Shown one piece after another: positions 25,961 to 35,359 of a stretch of 61,730 bases of DNA (positions are counted from its first letter, which is position 1; each line of letters opens with the position of its first letter). Under the pieces are notes generated by a model. That model worked only from the letters and a program-made list of their open reading frames with translations. It made no database searches and had not been told where the DNA came from. The stretch comes from Dyella sp. ASV24 (GTDB lineage Bacteria; Pseudomonadota; Gammaproteobacteria; Xanthomonadales; Rhodanobacteraceae), in assembly GCF_016428905.1 (NCBI RefSeq), contig NZ_JAELTQ010000016.1, positions 1 to 61,730 on the forward strand. The letters are read 5' to 3'. The translations under genes were made by a program, and so were the position numbers.

Positions 25961-28453
25961 TCAGGCTACCAGCAGGTGCTCGCTGAATTCTTCCGGTGGA
26001 ATGGCCGTGCCGAACAGGAAGCCCTGCAGCAACGAACATCCCGCGCGTCGCAGGTGTTCGGCTTGGGCGGTGGTTTCGACACCTTCGGCCACTACATTCA
26101 TATCCAGCCCGCGCGCCATCGCGATGATGGCGTCAGTGATGGCGGCATTGTCCGCATCGCTGGCGATATCGCGCACGAAAGTGCGGTCGATCTTCAGCGC
26201 GTCGATGGGGAAGTACTTGAGGTACGAAAGGCTGCAATAGCCTGTGCCGAAGTCGTCCAGTGCCAAGCTCACGCCTAGATCCTTGATGCCTTGCATAAGG
26301 GCGCGGCTCTGGTCACCGGCGGACATCACCATACGCTCGGTCAATTCCAGTTCGATCAGTGACGGCGGCAGTTGCGCGTCGTCCAGCGCCTGCTTGAGCG
26401 TGGCGTGGAAACCCGGATGCTGGAATTGCGGCGCGGCAACGTTCACCGCCACCACGATGGGTTTGCCCGCGCGATACCACTCGCCCGCCTGGCGGCAAGC
26501 TTCGCGTATCACCCATTCGCCGAGAGGCACAATCAGCCCGCTTTCTTCCGCCACCGGAATGAACTGGTCGGGCATGTACACGTCCTGGCCATCGACCTGC
26601 CAGCGCAGCAAGGCTTCGGCACCGACGATGGCGCCAGTGCGCGCATCGACCTTGGGTTGGTAGTGCAGCCGCAGTTCGCCGCGTTTTAGCGCTCGGCGAA
26701 GATCCTGCTCGATGCGCAGGCGCGCGGCGGGCAGTTCGCTCATCTGCGGAGTGAAGAAGCGGTAATCGTCGCGCCCCTTCATCTTCACTTCGTACATGGC
26801 GACGTCGGCGTTGCGCAGCATGGTGTCGGCGTCGACCGCATCGTCGGGATAGACGCTGATGCCCACACTGAAGGTGATGTTGAACTCGCCCATCTTGCTG
26901 GCGGGCGATTGCTGCCACAGGCGCATCAGCTTTTCGCACAGCTGGCTGGCGCCCGAGCGCCCGTCCACATGGGACAACAGCACCACGAACTCATCGCCGC
27001 CAATACGGCTGACGGTGTCCTCGTTGCGCAGGTGATGGCGCAAGTGGGCCGCGAACGCGCGCAGCAAATCGTCGCCGGCGGTGTGGCCGAGCGCGTCGTT
27101 GATCTGTTTGAAATGATCGATATCGATATGCAGCAGCGCGGCTTCGTCGTGGCGGCGCACGGCTGCCGCGAGCACCTGTTCCAGGCGCGACTGCAGCAGG
27201 CTGCGGTTGGGCAGGCCGGTGAGCGTGTCGTGCTGGGCCAGGTGCGCCATCTTCAGCGCCAGAGCGCGGGTTTCGCTTACATCGTGGAACACCAGCACGC
27301 CGCCGATGACGCTGCCTGCGTGGTCGTGGATGGAGGCCGCCGAATCTTCGATGGGTGTTTCGAAACCATTGCGGTGGAGCAGCACCGCGTTGCCCTTCAG
27401 TTCGACGATGGCATCGCGCGAGATCGCATCCAGCAGCGGGCTGTGCAGCGGTTCGCGGGTGCGGCTGTCGATCAGGCGGAACACCTCGCTCATCGGGCGA
27501 CCCACCGCCTCGGCCTGGCTCCAGCCTGTCATCGCCTCAGCGATGGGATTGAGCGAGGTCACCAGGTGCCGCAGGTCGGTGGTGATGACGGCGTCGCCGA
27601 TGGAGCGCAGCGTGACCTCGGCCAGTTCGCGCTCGCGGAACAGCGCTTCCTCATAGGATTTGCGCTGACTGATGTCCAGGATCTGCGCAACGGCGTGATA
27701 GGGCTCGCCGTTATTGGCTGAGCGCACCAGGGATACGCTGAGCAGCACGTACACGACGTGGCCGTCGCGATGGATATAGCGCTTCTCCAGCTGATAAGTT
27801 TCGCGTCGGCCTTCGCGCAGTGCGCGCGACAGTTCGCGCGAAGCGGGCAGGTCGTCGACGTGAGTCAGGTCGGGTAGGGCACGCGTAAGCAGCTCCTGCT
27901 CGCTGTAGCCGAGCATGTCGCACAGCGCGGCGTTGACCCGCAGCATGTGGCCTTCCGTGGTGACCAGGGCCATGCCGATAGGGGCATGCTGAAATGCACC
28001 GAAGAAGCGTTGCTCGCTTTCGCGCAACTGCAGCTCCAGCGCATGTCTTGCCGTGATGTCGATGAACACGGTGAAGACGCCGCGCACGTGGCCGTCCTCG
28101 TCCAGGTCAGGCTGGAAGTTGCCATGCACGTAGCAGCGTGCCGAACCGGCGAGCAGCTCGCCCTCGTACACCGCGGGCTCTCCTGCGAGTGCCTGCTCCA
28201 GGCAGTTGCCGGCGCGCTGCAGGTTCGAGTCGCCGAGTACCTCATCGACGGTCCGTCCGATCATCCATGCCGGGTCGACATCGAGCCAGGCGCGGTGCGT
28301 GGTGTTGGCGAAGCGGAAACGACGGTGCCGGTCGATGTAGGTGATCAGAGCGGGCGCGCCCTGCAGCACATGGGCGGGCCAATGGGCCTCGCCTCCCGCA
28401 GGGACGAACTCGTGATCGGTTTGACGCATCTGGGTTACGGCCCGCTGGCGCAC
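25961..28453 (-). CDS. PAS-PAS-PAS-GGDEF-EAL cyclic-di-GMP protein
   Basis: Soluble c-di-GMP turnover protein of 830 residues. Three PAS regions lie at about 25-140, 145-265 and 275-400. The GGDEF domain has an intact RIGGDEFVVLL site (about 490) and the substrate motif LTGLPNRSLLQSRL. The EAL domain has GAEALLRW, ELTERMV, DDFGTGYCSLSYLK and LLQGFLFG. Both active sites look complete, so it could act as cyclase, phosphodiesterase or both. No membrane helix is seen, so signals would be sensed in the cytoplasm by PAS ligands. The GTG at 28453 has GAGG 7 nt upstream; an ATG at 28429 is the alternative. It is convergent with the GNAT gene. Confidence 0.95.
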   Translation of the reverse strand: MRQRAVTQMRQTDHEFVPAGGEAHWPAHVLQGAPALITYIDRHRRFRFANTTHRAWLDVDPAWMIGRTVDEVLGDSNLQRAGNCLEQALAGEPAVYEGELLAGSARCYVHGNFQPDLDEDGHVRGVFTVFIDITARHALELQLRESEQRFFGAFQHAPIGMALVTTEGHMLRVNAALCDMLGYSEQELLTRALPDLTHVDDLPASRELSRALREGRRETYQLEKRYIHRDGHVVYVLLSVSLVRSANNGEPYHAVAQILDISQRKSYEEALFRERELAEVTLRSIGDAVITTDLRHLVTSLNPIAEAMTGWSQAEAVGRPMSEVFRLIDSRTREPLHSPLLDAISRDAIVELKGNAVLLHRNGFETPIEDSAASIHDHAGSVIGGVLVFHDVSETRALALKMAHLAQHDTLTGLPNRSLLQSRLEQVLAAAVRRHDEAALLHIDIDHFKQINDALGHTAGDDLLRAFAAHLRHHLRNEDTVSRIGGDEFVVLLSHVDGRSGASQLCEKLMRLWQQSPASKMGEFNITFSVGISVYPDDAVDADTMLRNADVAMYEVKMKGRDDYRFFTPQMSELPAARLRIEQDLRRALKRGELRLHYQPKVDARTGAIVGAEALLRWQVDGQDVYMPDQFIPVAEESGLIVPLGEWVIREACRQAGEWYRAGKPIVVAVNVAAPQFQHPGFHATLKQALDDAQLPPSLIELELTERMVMSAGDQSRALMQGIKDLGVSLALDDFGTGYCSLSYLKYFPIDALKIDRTFVRDIASDADNAAITDAIIAMARGLDMNVVAEGVETTAQAEHLRRAGCSLLQGFLFGTAIPPEEFSEHLLVA

Positions 28454-28538
28454 CCCCGCGCCTCATCGTCGCATCATGCGCCAAGTGAGGCCGGCCGTGC
28501 AGTGGTCCCGGCCGTATTGCGCCGGGTTGCGTTAATCC

Positions 28539-29666
28539 TTAATGCAGTGCCTCGGCAGGCGCCCCCAGCTGACCTTCCGCGTCCAACAGGATGCAACCCA
28601 GCGCGTGCAGATCGGGTGAGATGCCGTAGCGGTCGGACAACTGGGCCACCAACGGGCCCAACGCCTTGGGGTGCAGGGGATAGCCGTGCGCGAGGACGCG
28701 TGCGCGTCCGCCATCGCCGCGCTGCGCCACGGTCACTGCCACGACACCCAACCCGGGCGCTTCGTGGGCATAGAGCGCGGGTGCGTCGTAACCCGCGTCG
28801 GTGTCGCCGAAAGTCTCAAGCAAGTAACCGGGCGTGGCTTCGCCATCGGTCAACGTGAGCGGCAGGTGATGCGCATCGAGCAGCGCGGCGTACTGGCGTA
28901 GCTCGAACACTGCGCCGGCGAATTCGTGAGCGCGCTGGTTGATGTCGCCGGGCTGGCCACGCAGCCATGCCGCAGGCGACTGTGCTTCCACCTTGCCATC
29001 GTGATAGCGCAGCGCGAGGCCGCGCGCACTCAGCGTGGATTCGTCGCGATACGGCGTGAGCAGGGCGGCTTCCAGCAGTGTCCACAGCGGTGCGAGGTTG
29101 ACGTGTTCGTATTGCACGCACGTCAGCGCGAGCAGATCGTTGCGGCTGAGGTAGCGCACGTGTTCCAGACGCACGCCCAGCGTGCGCATCAGCCAGTCGG
29201 AGGTACGGGCGCCGGCTTCGCCGCGACCCACCAGTTCTACTTCCAGCTTTTCCGCCAGGCTTTCGGCCAGTGCTTCGGGCGCGAGCAGGGAGAGCGGCAG
29301 CAGGCGCATGGGGCCGTCGGCGAACGCGGCCTCCGGTTCCAGTGGCTGGGCGGGCATGTGGCCTTCGTGGGTGCCAAAGGCCACCACGTTCTCCAGATGG
29401 CCGCGCGGTACGCGGCGGGCCAGTTCGTCCAGCGTGGCCCACACCGGGAAACCCGGCCGCAGCAGCTCTACCGTGTCGAACAGCGCACCGGCCACGGCAA
29501 GGCGGGCTTCATCCACCTGGGGCACCAGCGTATGCAGGTCGGCGGCGATCAGCGCCGCCAGTTCGGCGGCTTCGTCGCGGCTCAGCGTGCGGCGTGGGGG
29601 CGTGTCCCCGGCGGACAGTTCCAGCGCGAGGACCGCGGGGAGGGCGACGAGCGTTTGTGCTTCCAC
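28539..29666 (-). CDS. Conserved hypothetical protein, 375 aa
   Basis: Function not recognised. The product is acidic and Ala/Leu-rich with no signal peptide or membrane helix. Its N-terminal half is helical (RDEAAELAALIAADLHTLVP), and a central segment reads GHLENVVAFGTHEGHMP. The even composition and the codon use match the neighbouring housekeeping genes, so it is a real gene. It starts with a GTG that has no strong ribosome site and runs on the same strand as the PAS/GGDEF/EAL gene, 85 bp upstream of it. It diverges from the thiolase gene. Confidence 0.75.
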   Translation of the reverse strand: MEAQTLVALPAVLALELSAGDTPPRRTLSRDEAAELAALIAADLHTLVPQVDEARLAVAGALFDTVELLRPGFPVWATLDELARRVPRGHLENVVAFGTHEGHMPAQPLEPEAAFADGPMRLLPLSLLAPEALAESLAEKLEVELVGRGEAGARTSDWLMRTLGVRLEHVRYLSRNDLLALTCVQYEHVNLAPLWTLLEAALLTPYRDESTLSARGLALRYHDGKVEAQSPAAWLRGQPGDINQRAHEFAGAVFELRQYAALLDAHHLPLTLTDGEATPGYLLETFGDTDAGYDAPALYAHEAPGLGVVAVTVAQRGDGGRARVLAHGYPLHPKALGPLVAQLSDRYGISPDLHALGCILLDAEGQLGAPAEALH

Positions 29667-29790
29667 AGATCACGAACCCGAACAGTAAGGAACCGAATTC
29701 TAGCATTTGAGGGTTTTTGGGCTTCCGCGCCGTATCAGAGCGGGTTAGCCTTGACGACTCGGCTTTGTCAGATCTTGGATTGCTCCAGCC

Positions 29791-31074
29791 ATGGAAAACA
29801 CACTCAAGCGCGTCGGTGTGATCGGCGGCGTACGTATCCCGTTCTGCCGTAACAACACCGCCTACGCCGATGTCGGCAATTTCGGCATGTCGGTGAAGGT
29901 GCTTGGGTCGCTGGTGGAGCGGTACGGCCTGCATGGGCAGGAGCTGGGCGAAGTGGCCATGGGTGCGGTCATCAAGCACTCGTCCGAGTGGAACCTGGCC
30001 CGCGAGGCGGTGCTGTCCTCGGGACTGGCGCCCACCACGCCGGCCATCACCACGGCCCGGGCCTGCGGTACCTCGCTGGACAACGCCATCATCATCGCCA
30101 ACAAGATCGCCACCGGGCAGATCGAGGCGGGCATCGCCGGCGGGTCGGACACCACCAGTGACGTGCCGATCGTGCTTGGCGAGCGCCTGCGCAAGCGCCT
30201 GCTTGCCATGAACCGCGGCAAGACCTGGCAGGACAAGCTGCGCGCCGCCACCCAGGGCTTCTCGCTGAAGGAACTCAAGCCGGCGTTCCCGGGCGTGGCC
30301 GAGCCGCGCACCGGCATGTCGATGGGCGACCACTGCGAGAAGATGGCCAAGGAATGGCACATCGCGCGTCAGGCGCAGGATCAGCTGGCGCTGGATAGCC
30401 ACCACAAGCTCGCCGCGGCCTATGAGGCCGGCTTCTTCGAGGATCTGGTGGTGCCGTTCCGCGGTTTAAAACGCGATGGCTTCCTGCGTCCGGACAGCAC
30501 CATGGACAAGCTGGCCTCGCTCAAGCCGGCCTTCGACAAGACTTCCGGCCACGGCACGCTCACGGCGGGCAACTCCACCGGTCTGTCCGACGGTGCGGCC
30601 GCCGTGTTGCTGGGCACGGAGGAATGGGCGACCAAGCGCGGCCTGAAGGTGCAGGCATGGTTCCGTGATGCGGAAGTTGCCGCCGTCGATTTCGTGCATG
30701 GCGAAGGTCTGCTGATGGCACCGACGGTGGCTGTGCCGCGCATGCTGGCTCGCCATGGACTCACCCTGCAGGACTTCGATTTCTACGAGATCCACGAAGC
30801 CTTTGCTGCGCAGGTGCTGTGTACGCTGCGCGCGTGGGAAAGCGCCGACTACTGCAAGCAGCGCCTTGGCCTGGATCAGCCGCTGGGTGCGATCGATCCG
30901 GCCAAGCTCAACGTCAACGGCTCCAGCCTCGCCGCGGGTCATCCGTTCGCAGCCACGGGTGCGCGCGTGGTCGCTACGCTGGCCAAGCTGCTCGAGCAGA
31001 AGGGTTCGGGCCGCGGCCTGATCTCCATCTGCACGGCTGGCGGCATGGGCGTCACCGCTATCCTCGAACGCTGA
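29791..31074 (+). CDS. Acetyl-CoA C-acyltransferase, FadI-type thiolase
   Basis: Thiolase of 427 residues that cleaves 3-ketoacyl-CoA, or condenses acetyl-CoA, in fatty-acid degradation or ketone-body/PHB supply. The nucleophilic Cys lies in TARACGTSLDNA (about residue 91), the catalytic His in FYEIHEAFAAQ, and the second Cys in ICTAGGMG. The AGGSDTTSDVP stretch and the long insertion with RTGMSMGDHCEKMA match the FadI-like subgroup rather than PhaA. No FadJ partner is adjacent. The ATG at 29791 has only a weak ribosome site. Confidence 0.92.
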   Translation: MENTLKRVGVIGGVRIPFCRNNTAYADVGNFGMSVKVLGSLVERYGLHGQELGEVAMGAVIKHSSEWNLAREAVLSSGLAPTTPAITTARACGTSLDNAIIIANKIATGQIEAGIAGGSDTTSDVPIVLGERLRKRLLAMNRGKTWQDKLRAATQGFSLKELKPAFPGVAEPRTGMSMGDHCEKMAKEWHIARQAQDQLALDSHHKLAAAYEAGFFEDLVVPFRGLKRDGFLRPDSTMDKLASLKPAFDKTSGHGTLTAGNSTGLSDGAAAVLLGTEEWATKRGLKVQAWFRDAEVAAVDFVHGEGLLMAPTVAVPRMLARHGLTLQDFDFYEIHEAFAAQVLCTLRAWESADYCKQRLGLDQPLGAIDPAKLNVNGSSLAAGHPFAATGARVVATLAKLLEQKGSGRGLISICTAGGMGVTAILER

Positions 31075-31102
31075 GCGGGTTCGCTCGCCACCGTCCTTCC
31101 CG

Positions 31103-31624
31103 ATGTTTCGTCTGCGCACCACCGTCAGCCTGAGCCTGCTCGCGCTGGCGATCGGGGTGGCCGGTACGGCGTGGTTGAGTACGCTCACCAGCAACTGGGC
31201 AGGGCCACCGGGCACGCCAGTTTCGCGCACCGACAAGGTGCGGATGATGTTGCGTCGTCATTCGCGCCCGCCGGTCCCTTCCGCGCACGTGGCGACGGCC
31301 ACGCCCGCCCATACCGCATCTGCGCCTGAGCGTCCCGCTGAAACGCTGCCCATGCTGACGCCCATCGACATGCCACCGCTGGCGGCGTCGTGGCTACAGC
31401 GCACGGCTTTTGCCAGCGGTCGCGTGGTGCTGCAGCTGACGGTGGATGGTGAGGGGCGTGTCGATCACTCAGCCGTGGCCGAATCCAGTGGCAATGCAGG
31501 GCTGGACGAGCGTGCTCTGCGTACCGTGGCACGCTGGCGATTCGCCGTGCCCGGTGATCATCCCGAAGGTTTGAGCGGCCGGCTGGTGATGCGATTCGAC
31601 GACACGCCTGCAGCTAACCCTTAG
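31103..31624 (+). CDS. TonB-like C-terminal domain protein
   Basis: Small envelope protein of 173 residues. One N-terminal helix (VSLSLLALAIGVAGTAWL) precedes a Pro/Ala-rich linker. A compact TonB C-terminal domain follows at about 85-165, with RVVLQLTVDGEGRVDHSAVAESSGNAGLDERALRTVARWRF split by the usual turns. It may energise a receptor or act as a structural periplasmic domain. It starts 28 bp after the thiolase stop and is probably in the same transcript. Full TonB is about 220-240 aa, so this is a short version. Confidence 0.85.
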   Translation: MFRLRTTVSLSLLALAIGVAGTAWLSTLTSNWAGPPGTPVSRTDKVRMMLRRHSRPPVPSAHVATATPAHTASAPERPAETLPMLTPIDMPPLAASWLQRTAFASGRVVLQLTVDGEGRVDHSAVAESSGNAGLDERALRTVARWRFAVPGDHPEGLSGRLVMRFDDTPAANP

Positions 31625-31634
31625 GAGCGTAGCG

Positions 31635-33500
31635 TCAGAGCACGCCTTGCACGCCCGCACCGAACGCCGTGATCAAACGGGTATAGATCAGCTTGGGCGA
31701 CACATCGACATCGGGGAAGTCACCGACCGGCGTGTAGCAGCTCAAGAAACCCGGATCACTGGGGCGCATCGGCGTGCAGCCCGCCTTGAGGTCGTAAGCA
31801 GTGGCATAGCGGTAAGGCCACAGATCAAACACCGGCAGACTGGCGGAGACATCGCCGATGGCCATGCTCAAGCGGCTCTGCTGGCGCGGCGCGATCACCC
31901 ACGCGTTCTCCGGCTGTGTATCGCGCAGGATGCTGTCGCGCAGTTCGTTGGCGAAGCGCGCGTCATATACGATCACGCCCGCCTCGGTGTTGTAGTGGTC
32001 CGAGCGCGGATCGAAGTTGTGCGAGCCGACCATCGCGAAGTCGTCGTCCACCACGATGGATTTGGCGTGCAGGCCGAAGCGGCGGCCCGGTGTGGTCAGT
32101 GGCGCGGGACGGTTACGGCGACCGTTGCTGCGGCTGCCGAGCAGGCCGCGCTCGTTGCCGACGCGCCGCCTAGGGGCTGCGCCACCTTGCAGTGGTGGTG
32201 GCGGGCCGTCATCGGCAGCGGAATCGGCGTTGTCTTCCGCCGGTCCTTCCGCGCGCGGTTTCATCTCGTAGATCTCGAAACCGAAATCCTTGAGGTAGCG
32301 CTTGCGGTGTTTGTACGAGATCGCATACACCGCGAACGCGTCGGTGGATGCGAGCGAGTTGGTCGACACCACAATGCGCGGTGGCGCATCACCCTTGTGC
32401 AGCCGCTCGAAGATCGCGTTGGCGCGGTCGCTCATCACCAGGTACGGCGTCTGCAGCACCACCTCGTGCTGTGCGGCGCCGACCATGCGCATGAGATGTG
32501 CCGTGAATTCGTGCGCGCTGCGCTTATCCGGCTGGTCCGTCTTGGCGGGCAGGTCGCTGAAGAAATCGACGCGGCCCGTGCGCAGCGTGTCGGACACCAG
32601 CACGTCGTCGATCCAGCCGCCGTCGCTGGCTTCCTCCTGCACGCGCGCCACGCGCTGCGGGTGGGCGTAGTGCGGCTCGGGCAACGGGCCAGGATGGTTG
32701 TCGTCCAGCAACTGGCGGTTCACATCGCGCAGATGCGTGAGCGGCGTTGCACGCTTGTGGTTCCAGAAGGTCTCGAAACTCGCCGCCATCTTGCGCGCTG
32801 CTGGCCCGCCTACCATCACGTCGCGATCGACGTAATCGAAGTCGTTGTCCCAGTCGAAGTAGCGGTCTTGGTAGTTGCGCCCGCCCGTGATGCCGATCAG
32901 GTTGTCCACCAGCAGCAGCTTGTTGTGCATGCGCTGGTTGAACGTCATGAAGCAGCACACGATGCTCGCGCTGAATTCCGCCACCGAGGTCTGCGCTTTG
33001 TGGAACGTCGGGTTGTAGAGGCGTATCTCCAGGTTCTGGTGCACCGTGGCAAGGCGCTCCAGCAGCACAGGGTCGCCGAACGAGAACAACTGGTCGGCCA
33101 GGATGCGTACTTTCACACCGCGCTGCGCCGCCTTGATCAGTTCATTGAGCACCAGTTGGCCGGCATCGTCCTGATCCCAGATATAGGTCTGCACATCGAT
33201 GCTGTGCTGGGCTGCGCGGATCAAGTTGAGCCGCGCGACCATCGCCGCTTCGCTGTCGTTGAGCAGCGTCACTACGTGCACGGGGGCGTCGGGCGTGGAA
33301 TCGGCCATCGCCTGCTGAGCGGCGTCGAGCAGCGGGGAGTCGACGGGGCAGTGATCCTCACGATCGCAGTCGAGCTGCCGTTGCGTGTCGTTTGCCACCA
33401 CAGCGTCGGCACGGCGGATGCGTGCAGGCGACACGCTACATCCCGACAGAATCAGGATCGCTGCAAGCAAAAGGGAGACGGCGATCCAGCGCTGGCGCAT
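31635..33500 (-). CDS. PLD-superfamily lipoprotein, ClsC-like cardiolipin synthase
   Basis: Envelope phospholipase D-type enzyme of 621 residues. It has a lipoprotein signal ending LILSGC. The two HKD active sites are RMHNKLLLVDNLIGITGGRN (about residue 220) and FGLHAKSIVVDDDFAMVGSH (about 480). This layout fits the ClsC/YmdC group that makes cardiolipin. Between the sites (about 405-450) is a low-complexity insert with a DDGPPPPLQGGAAPRRR-like stretch, which may be disordered. It is the last gene of a leftward run of parA, sixA-like, yceI and this gene, each 12-37 bp apart. No good ribosome site is seen at the ATG. Confidence 0.9.
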   Translation of the reverse strand: MRQRWIAVSLLLAAILILSGCSVSPARIRRADAVVANDTQRQLDCDREDHCPVDSPLLDAAQQAMADSTPDAPVHVVTLLNDSEAAMVARLNLIRAAQHSIDVQTYIWDQDDAGQLVLNELIKAAQRGVKVRILADQLFSFGDPVLLERLATVHQNLEIRLYNPTFHKAQTSVAEFSASIVCCFMTFNQRMHNKLLLVDNLIGITGGRNYQDRYFDWDNDFDYVDRDVMVGGPAARKMAASFETFWNHKRATPLTHLRDVNRQLLDDNHPGPLPEPHYAHPQRVARVQEEASDGGWIDDVLVSDTLRTGRVDFFSDLPAKTDQPDKRSAHEFTAHLMRMVGAAQHEVVLQTPYLVMSDRANAIFERLHKGDAPPRIVVSTNSLASTDAFAVYAISYKHRKRYLKDFGFEIYEMKPRAEGPAEDNADSAADDGPPPPLQGGAAPRRRVGNERGLLGSRSNGRRNRPAPLTTPGRRFGLHAKSIVVDDDFAMVGSHNFDPRSDHYNTEAGVIVYDARFANELRDSILRDTQPENAWVIAPRQQSRLSMAIGDVSASLPVFDLWPYRYATAYDLKAGCTPMRPSDPGFLSCYTPVGDFPDVDVSPKLIYTRLITAFGAGVQGVL

Positions 33501-33535
33501 CAGGCAATGATACGAGAGAACATTCCTATTCCCGC

Positions 33536-34105
33536 TTAACGCTTGGCGTAATCCAGGCTGATCATCATGCCCAACTGCACCTGGTCAGAGATGGCCGTAC
33601 GATGACCGCTCATGCCGAAATCGCTGCGCTGGATGGTGCCGCGCACGGAGATCACACACTCTTGCGGTGCTTCCAGCGGGCAATGGGAGGGAAGCACTTC
33701 GAAATGCGCGGGCTTGGTGATGCCTCGCAGGGTCAGCGTGCCGTCGAGGCCGCCACCCTTCTCCAGCATCGCCAGCGAGATCGGTTCAGAGATGAAGTGG
33801 ATCGAAGGAAAGCGCGATGCGTCGAAAAATTCCGGTGTCAGCACCCAACGGCGAATGCGGTCCGACCCCATGTGGATGCTGTCCACGGTGATGCGTGCGT
33901 CGACGGTGGCCGTGTCATGCAACTGGCTCAGGGTGACATCGCCGTCGATTTCCTCAAAGCGGCCGCTGATCTGGCTAAGCCAGAACAGCCGGACGCCGAA
34001 ATCGGCATGGGATCGTGCGGGGTCGATGCGGTAGTCCGCTGCCTGCGCTGGCTGCATGACCAGCAGCAACAGCAGCAAGCAGCAGCTAGCGAGCGGCAAG
34101 CTCAT
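33536..34105 (-). CDS. YceI-family periplasmic lipid-binding protein
   Basis: Secreted lipocalin-like protein of 189 residues. The signal peptide (LASCCLLLLLLVMQPAQA) is followed by ADYRIDPARSHADFGVRLF, the YceI start. FPSIHFISEPI and LTLRGITKPAHFEV are the typical inner motifs. YceI proteins bind isoprenoids or other amphiphiles in the periplasm. It lies 12 bp after the phosphatase gene and 35 bp before the PLD lipoprotein gene, so a shared envelope-lipid role is possible. Confidence 0.92.
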   Translation of the reverse strand: MSLPLASCCLLLLLLVMQPAQAADYRIDPARSHADFGVRLFWLSQISGRFEEIDGDVTLSQLHDTATVDARITVDSIHMGSDRIRRWVLTPEFFDASRFPSIHFISEPISLAMLEKGGGLDGTLTLRGITKPAHFEVLPSHCPLEAPQECVISVRGTIQRSDFGMSGHRTAISDQVQLGMMISLDYAKR

Positions 34106-34117
34106 GCGGGCCAGAAC

Positions 34118-34591
34118 TCAGGGGGACCAGAAAGCATCCAGGCGGGCGTTACCGGGTTCGAGCGTGCCATTGAGGTGAAGCACCGCCAGGCCGGCAGGCG
34201 GCATGCCGCGGAACTCGTCGGAGCGCCCCTCGACCAACAGGGCCACCAGCCGTTCGATGCCGGGATTGTGACCGACCAGCATCACCGTGCCTGCATCGCC
34301 GTACTGGTCGAGCAGGGCGAGCAATTCGCCGGGCGTGGCCTCGTAGATGTCATCGGCAAACTCGGTGGCCGGCGCCTTGCCGTAGGCCGTGAGCGCAAGT
34401 TCGGCGGTGGCGCGGGTGCGTTCGGAGGGCGAGCACAGCACGCGGTCGACCTTCACCCCGTGCGACGCCAGCCATTTTCCGGCGGCCTTCGCCTCTTGCT
34501 CTCCGCGCCCGCTCAGGCGCCGGTTCTGATCGTTGGCTCCGGAGGTGGCCGGCTGAGCTTCGGCGTGTCGCAACAGGATGAGTTCGTGCAT
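34118..34591 (-). CDS. SixA-type histidine phosphatase
   Basis: Small phosphohistidine phosphatase of 157 residues. The catalytic RHG-type motif is LILLRHAEA at residues 4-12, and the second catalytic His is in VMLVGHNPGIERL. CSPSERTRATAEL holds the conserved Arg. The length matches SixA (about 160 aa), which removes phosphate from HPt domains or from NPr of the nitrogen PTS. The ATG at 34591 has GGGAG 6 nt upstream; an in-frame extension to 34708 lacks family similarity. It sits 37 bp after the ParA-like gene. Confidence 0.9.
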   Translation of the reverse strand: MHELILLRHAEAQPATSGANDQNRRLSGRGEQEAKAAGKWLASHGVKVDRVLCSPSERTRATAELALTAYGKAPATEFADDIYEATPGELLALLDQYGDAGTVMLVGHNPGIERLVALLVEGRSDEFRGMPPAGLAVLHLNGTLEPGNARLDAFWSP

Positions 34592-34628
34592 GTTTGGCTC
34601 CCAGTTAGTGCCACGTTGTGGCACACAA

Positions 34629-35261
34629 TCATTGCTGGCGTTTGATCCAGCGCAGGAGGTGTTTCCAGTCCTCCTGGTGGCTTCGGACGTTTTCCGAAGC
34701 GTAATCAAAGATGCCCTTGCCGAGTGCAGTCAGCAACACATAGGCCTGGCTGTCCCGCAGTTGCGCCACCAATGGAAACGGCGCCTGCTCGGACAGTTGG
34801 TTCATGGCGTCCTGGCTGGCGTTGGTCCACGGTTTGAGGCGATTGCCGACCAGCCCTACGGGCAGCTTGCCCCTTTTGACGCGGTTGACCTGGCGGAGTT
34901 CCTCCAGGAAACCGAACGTGGCATCGAGATCGAAGGTTGACGGCAGCACCGGCACCAGCACCACGTCGGCCTTCTCCAGATACGGCTCCAGGTCCCGCTC
35001 TTGCGAGCCGGCCGGCGTGTCGATCAGCACGCGTTGCGTATCGGGAGGGAGTTTTTCCAGCGCCCTGCGGCCACCTTCGATGGCCAGCACGCCGGGAACG
35101 TTGTCGGGGCGATTGGCCGCCCAGCGAAAACCGGATTGTTGCCGGTCGGCGTCGACGATGGCCGTGTGCTTGCCATCCTGCGCCCAGTGCGAGGCCAGCT
35201 GCGTGACCAGCGTGCTCTTGCCGCAACCGCCTTTGCTGCTTGCTACCAGTACCGTCAGCAT
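34629..35261 (-). CDS. ParA/MinD-like P-loop ATPase (orphan)
   Basis: ParA-type ATPase of 210 residues with the deviant Walker A SSKGGCGKSTLV at the N-terminus, a Walker A' region AIVDADRQQSGF and Walker B VLIDTPAG. No ParB gene is nearby, and the ParA is of the short type without a helix-turn-helix. It is more likely to position a cellular cargo than to segregate DNA. It heads the leftward run with the SixA-type phosphatase, YceI and PLD lipoprotein genes. GGGGCGG precedes the ATG. Confidence 0.9.
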   Translation of the reverse strand: MLTVLVASSKGGCGKSTLVTQLASHWAQDGKHTAIVDADRQQSGFRWAANRPDNVPGVLAIEGGRRALEKLPPDTQRVLIDTPAGSQERDLEPYLEKADVVLVPVLPSTFDLDATFGFLEELRQVNRVKRGKLPVGLVGNRLKPWTNASQDAMNQLSEQAPFPLVAQLRDSQAYVLLTALGKGIFDYASENVRSHQEDWKHLLRWIKRQQ

Positions 35262-35359
35262 ATTGCCGCCCCAGTGTCCAAGCCGGGGCTCAGCCTACAC
35301 GATGGCCGGGGATCGATGGCAAGCACGAACATCGCGAAATGATGTCCGTGCCGGTTGGA

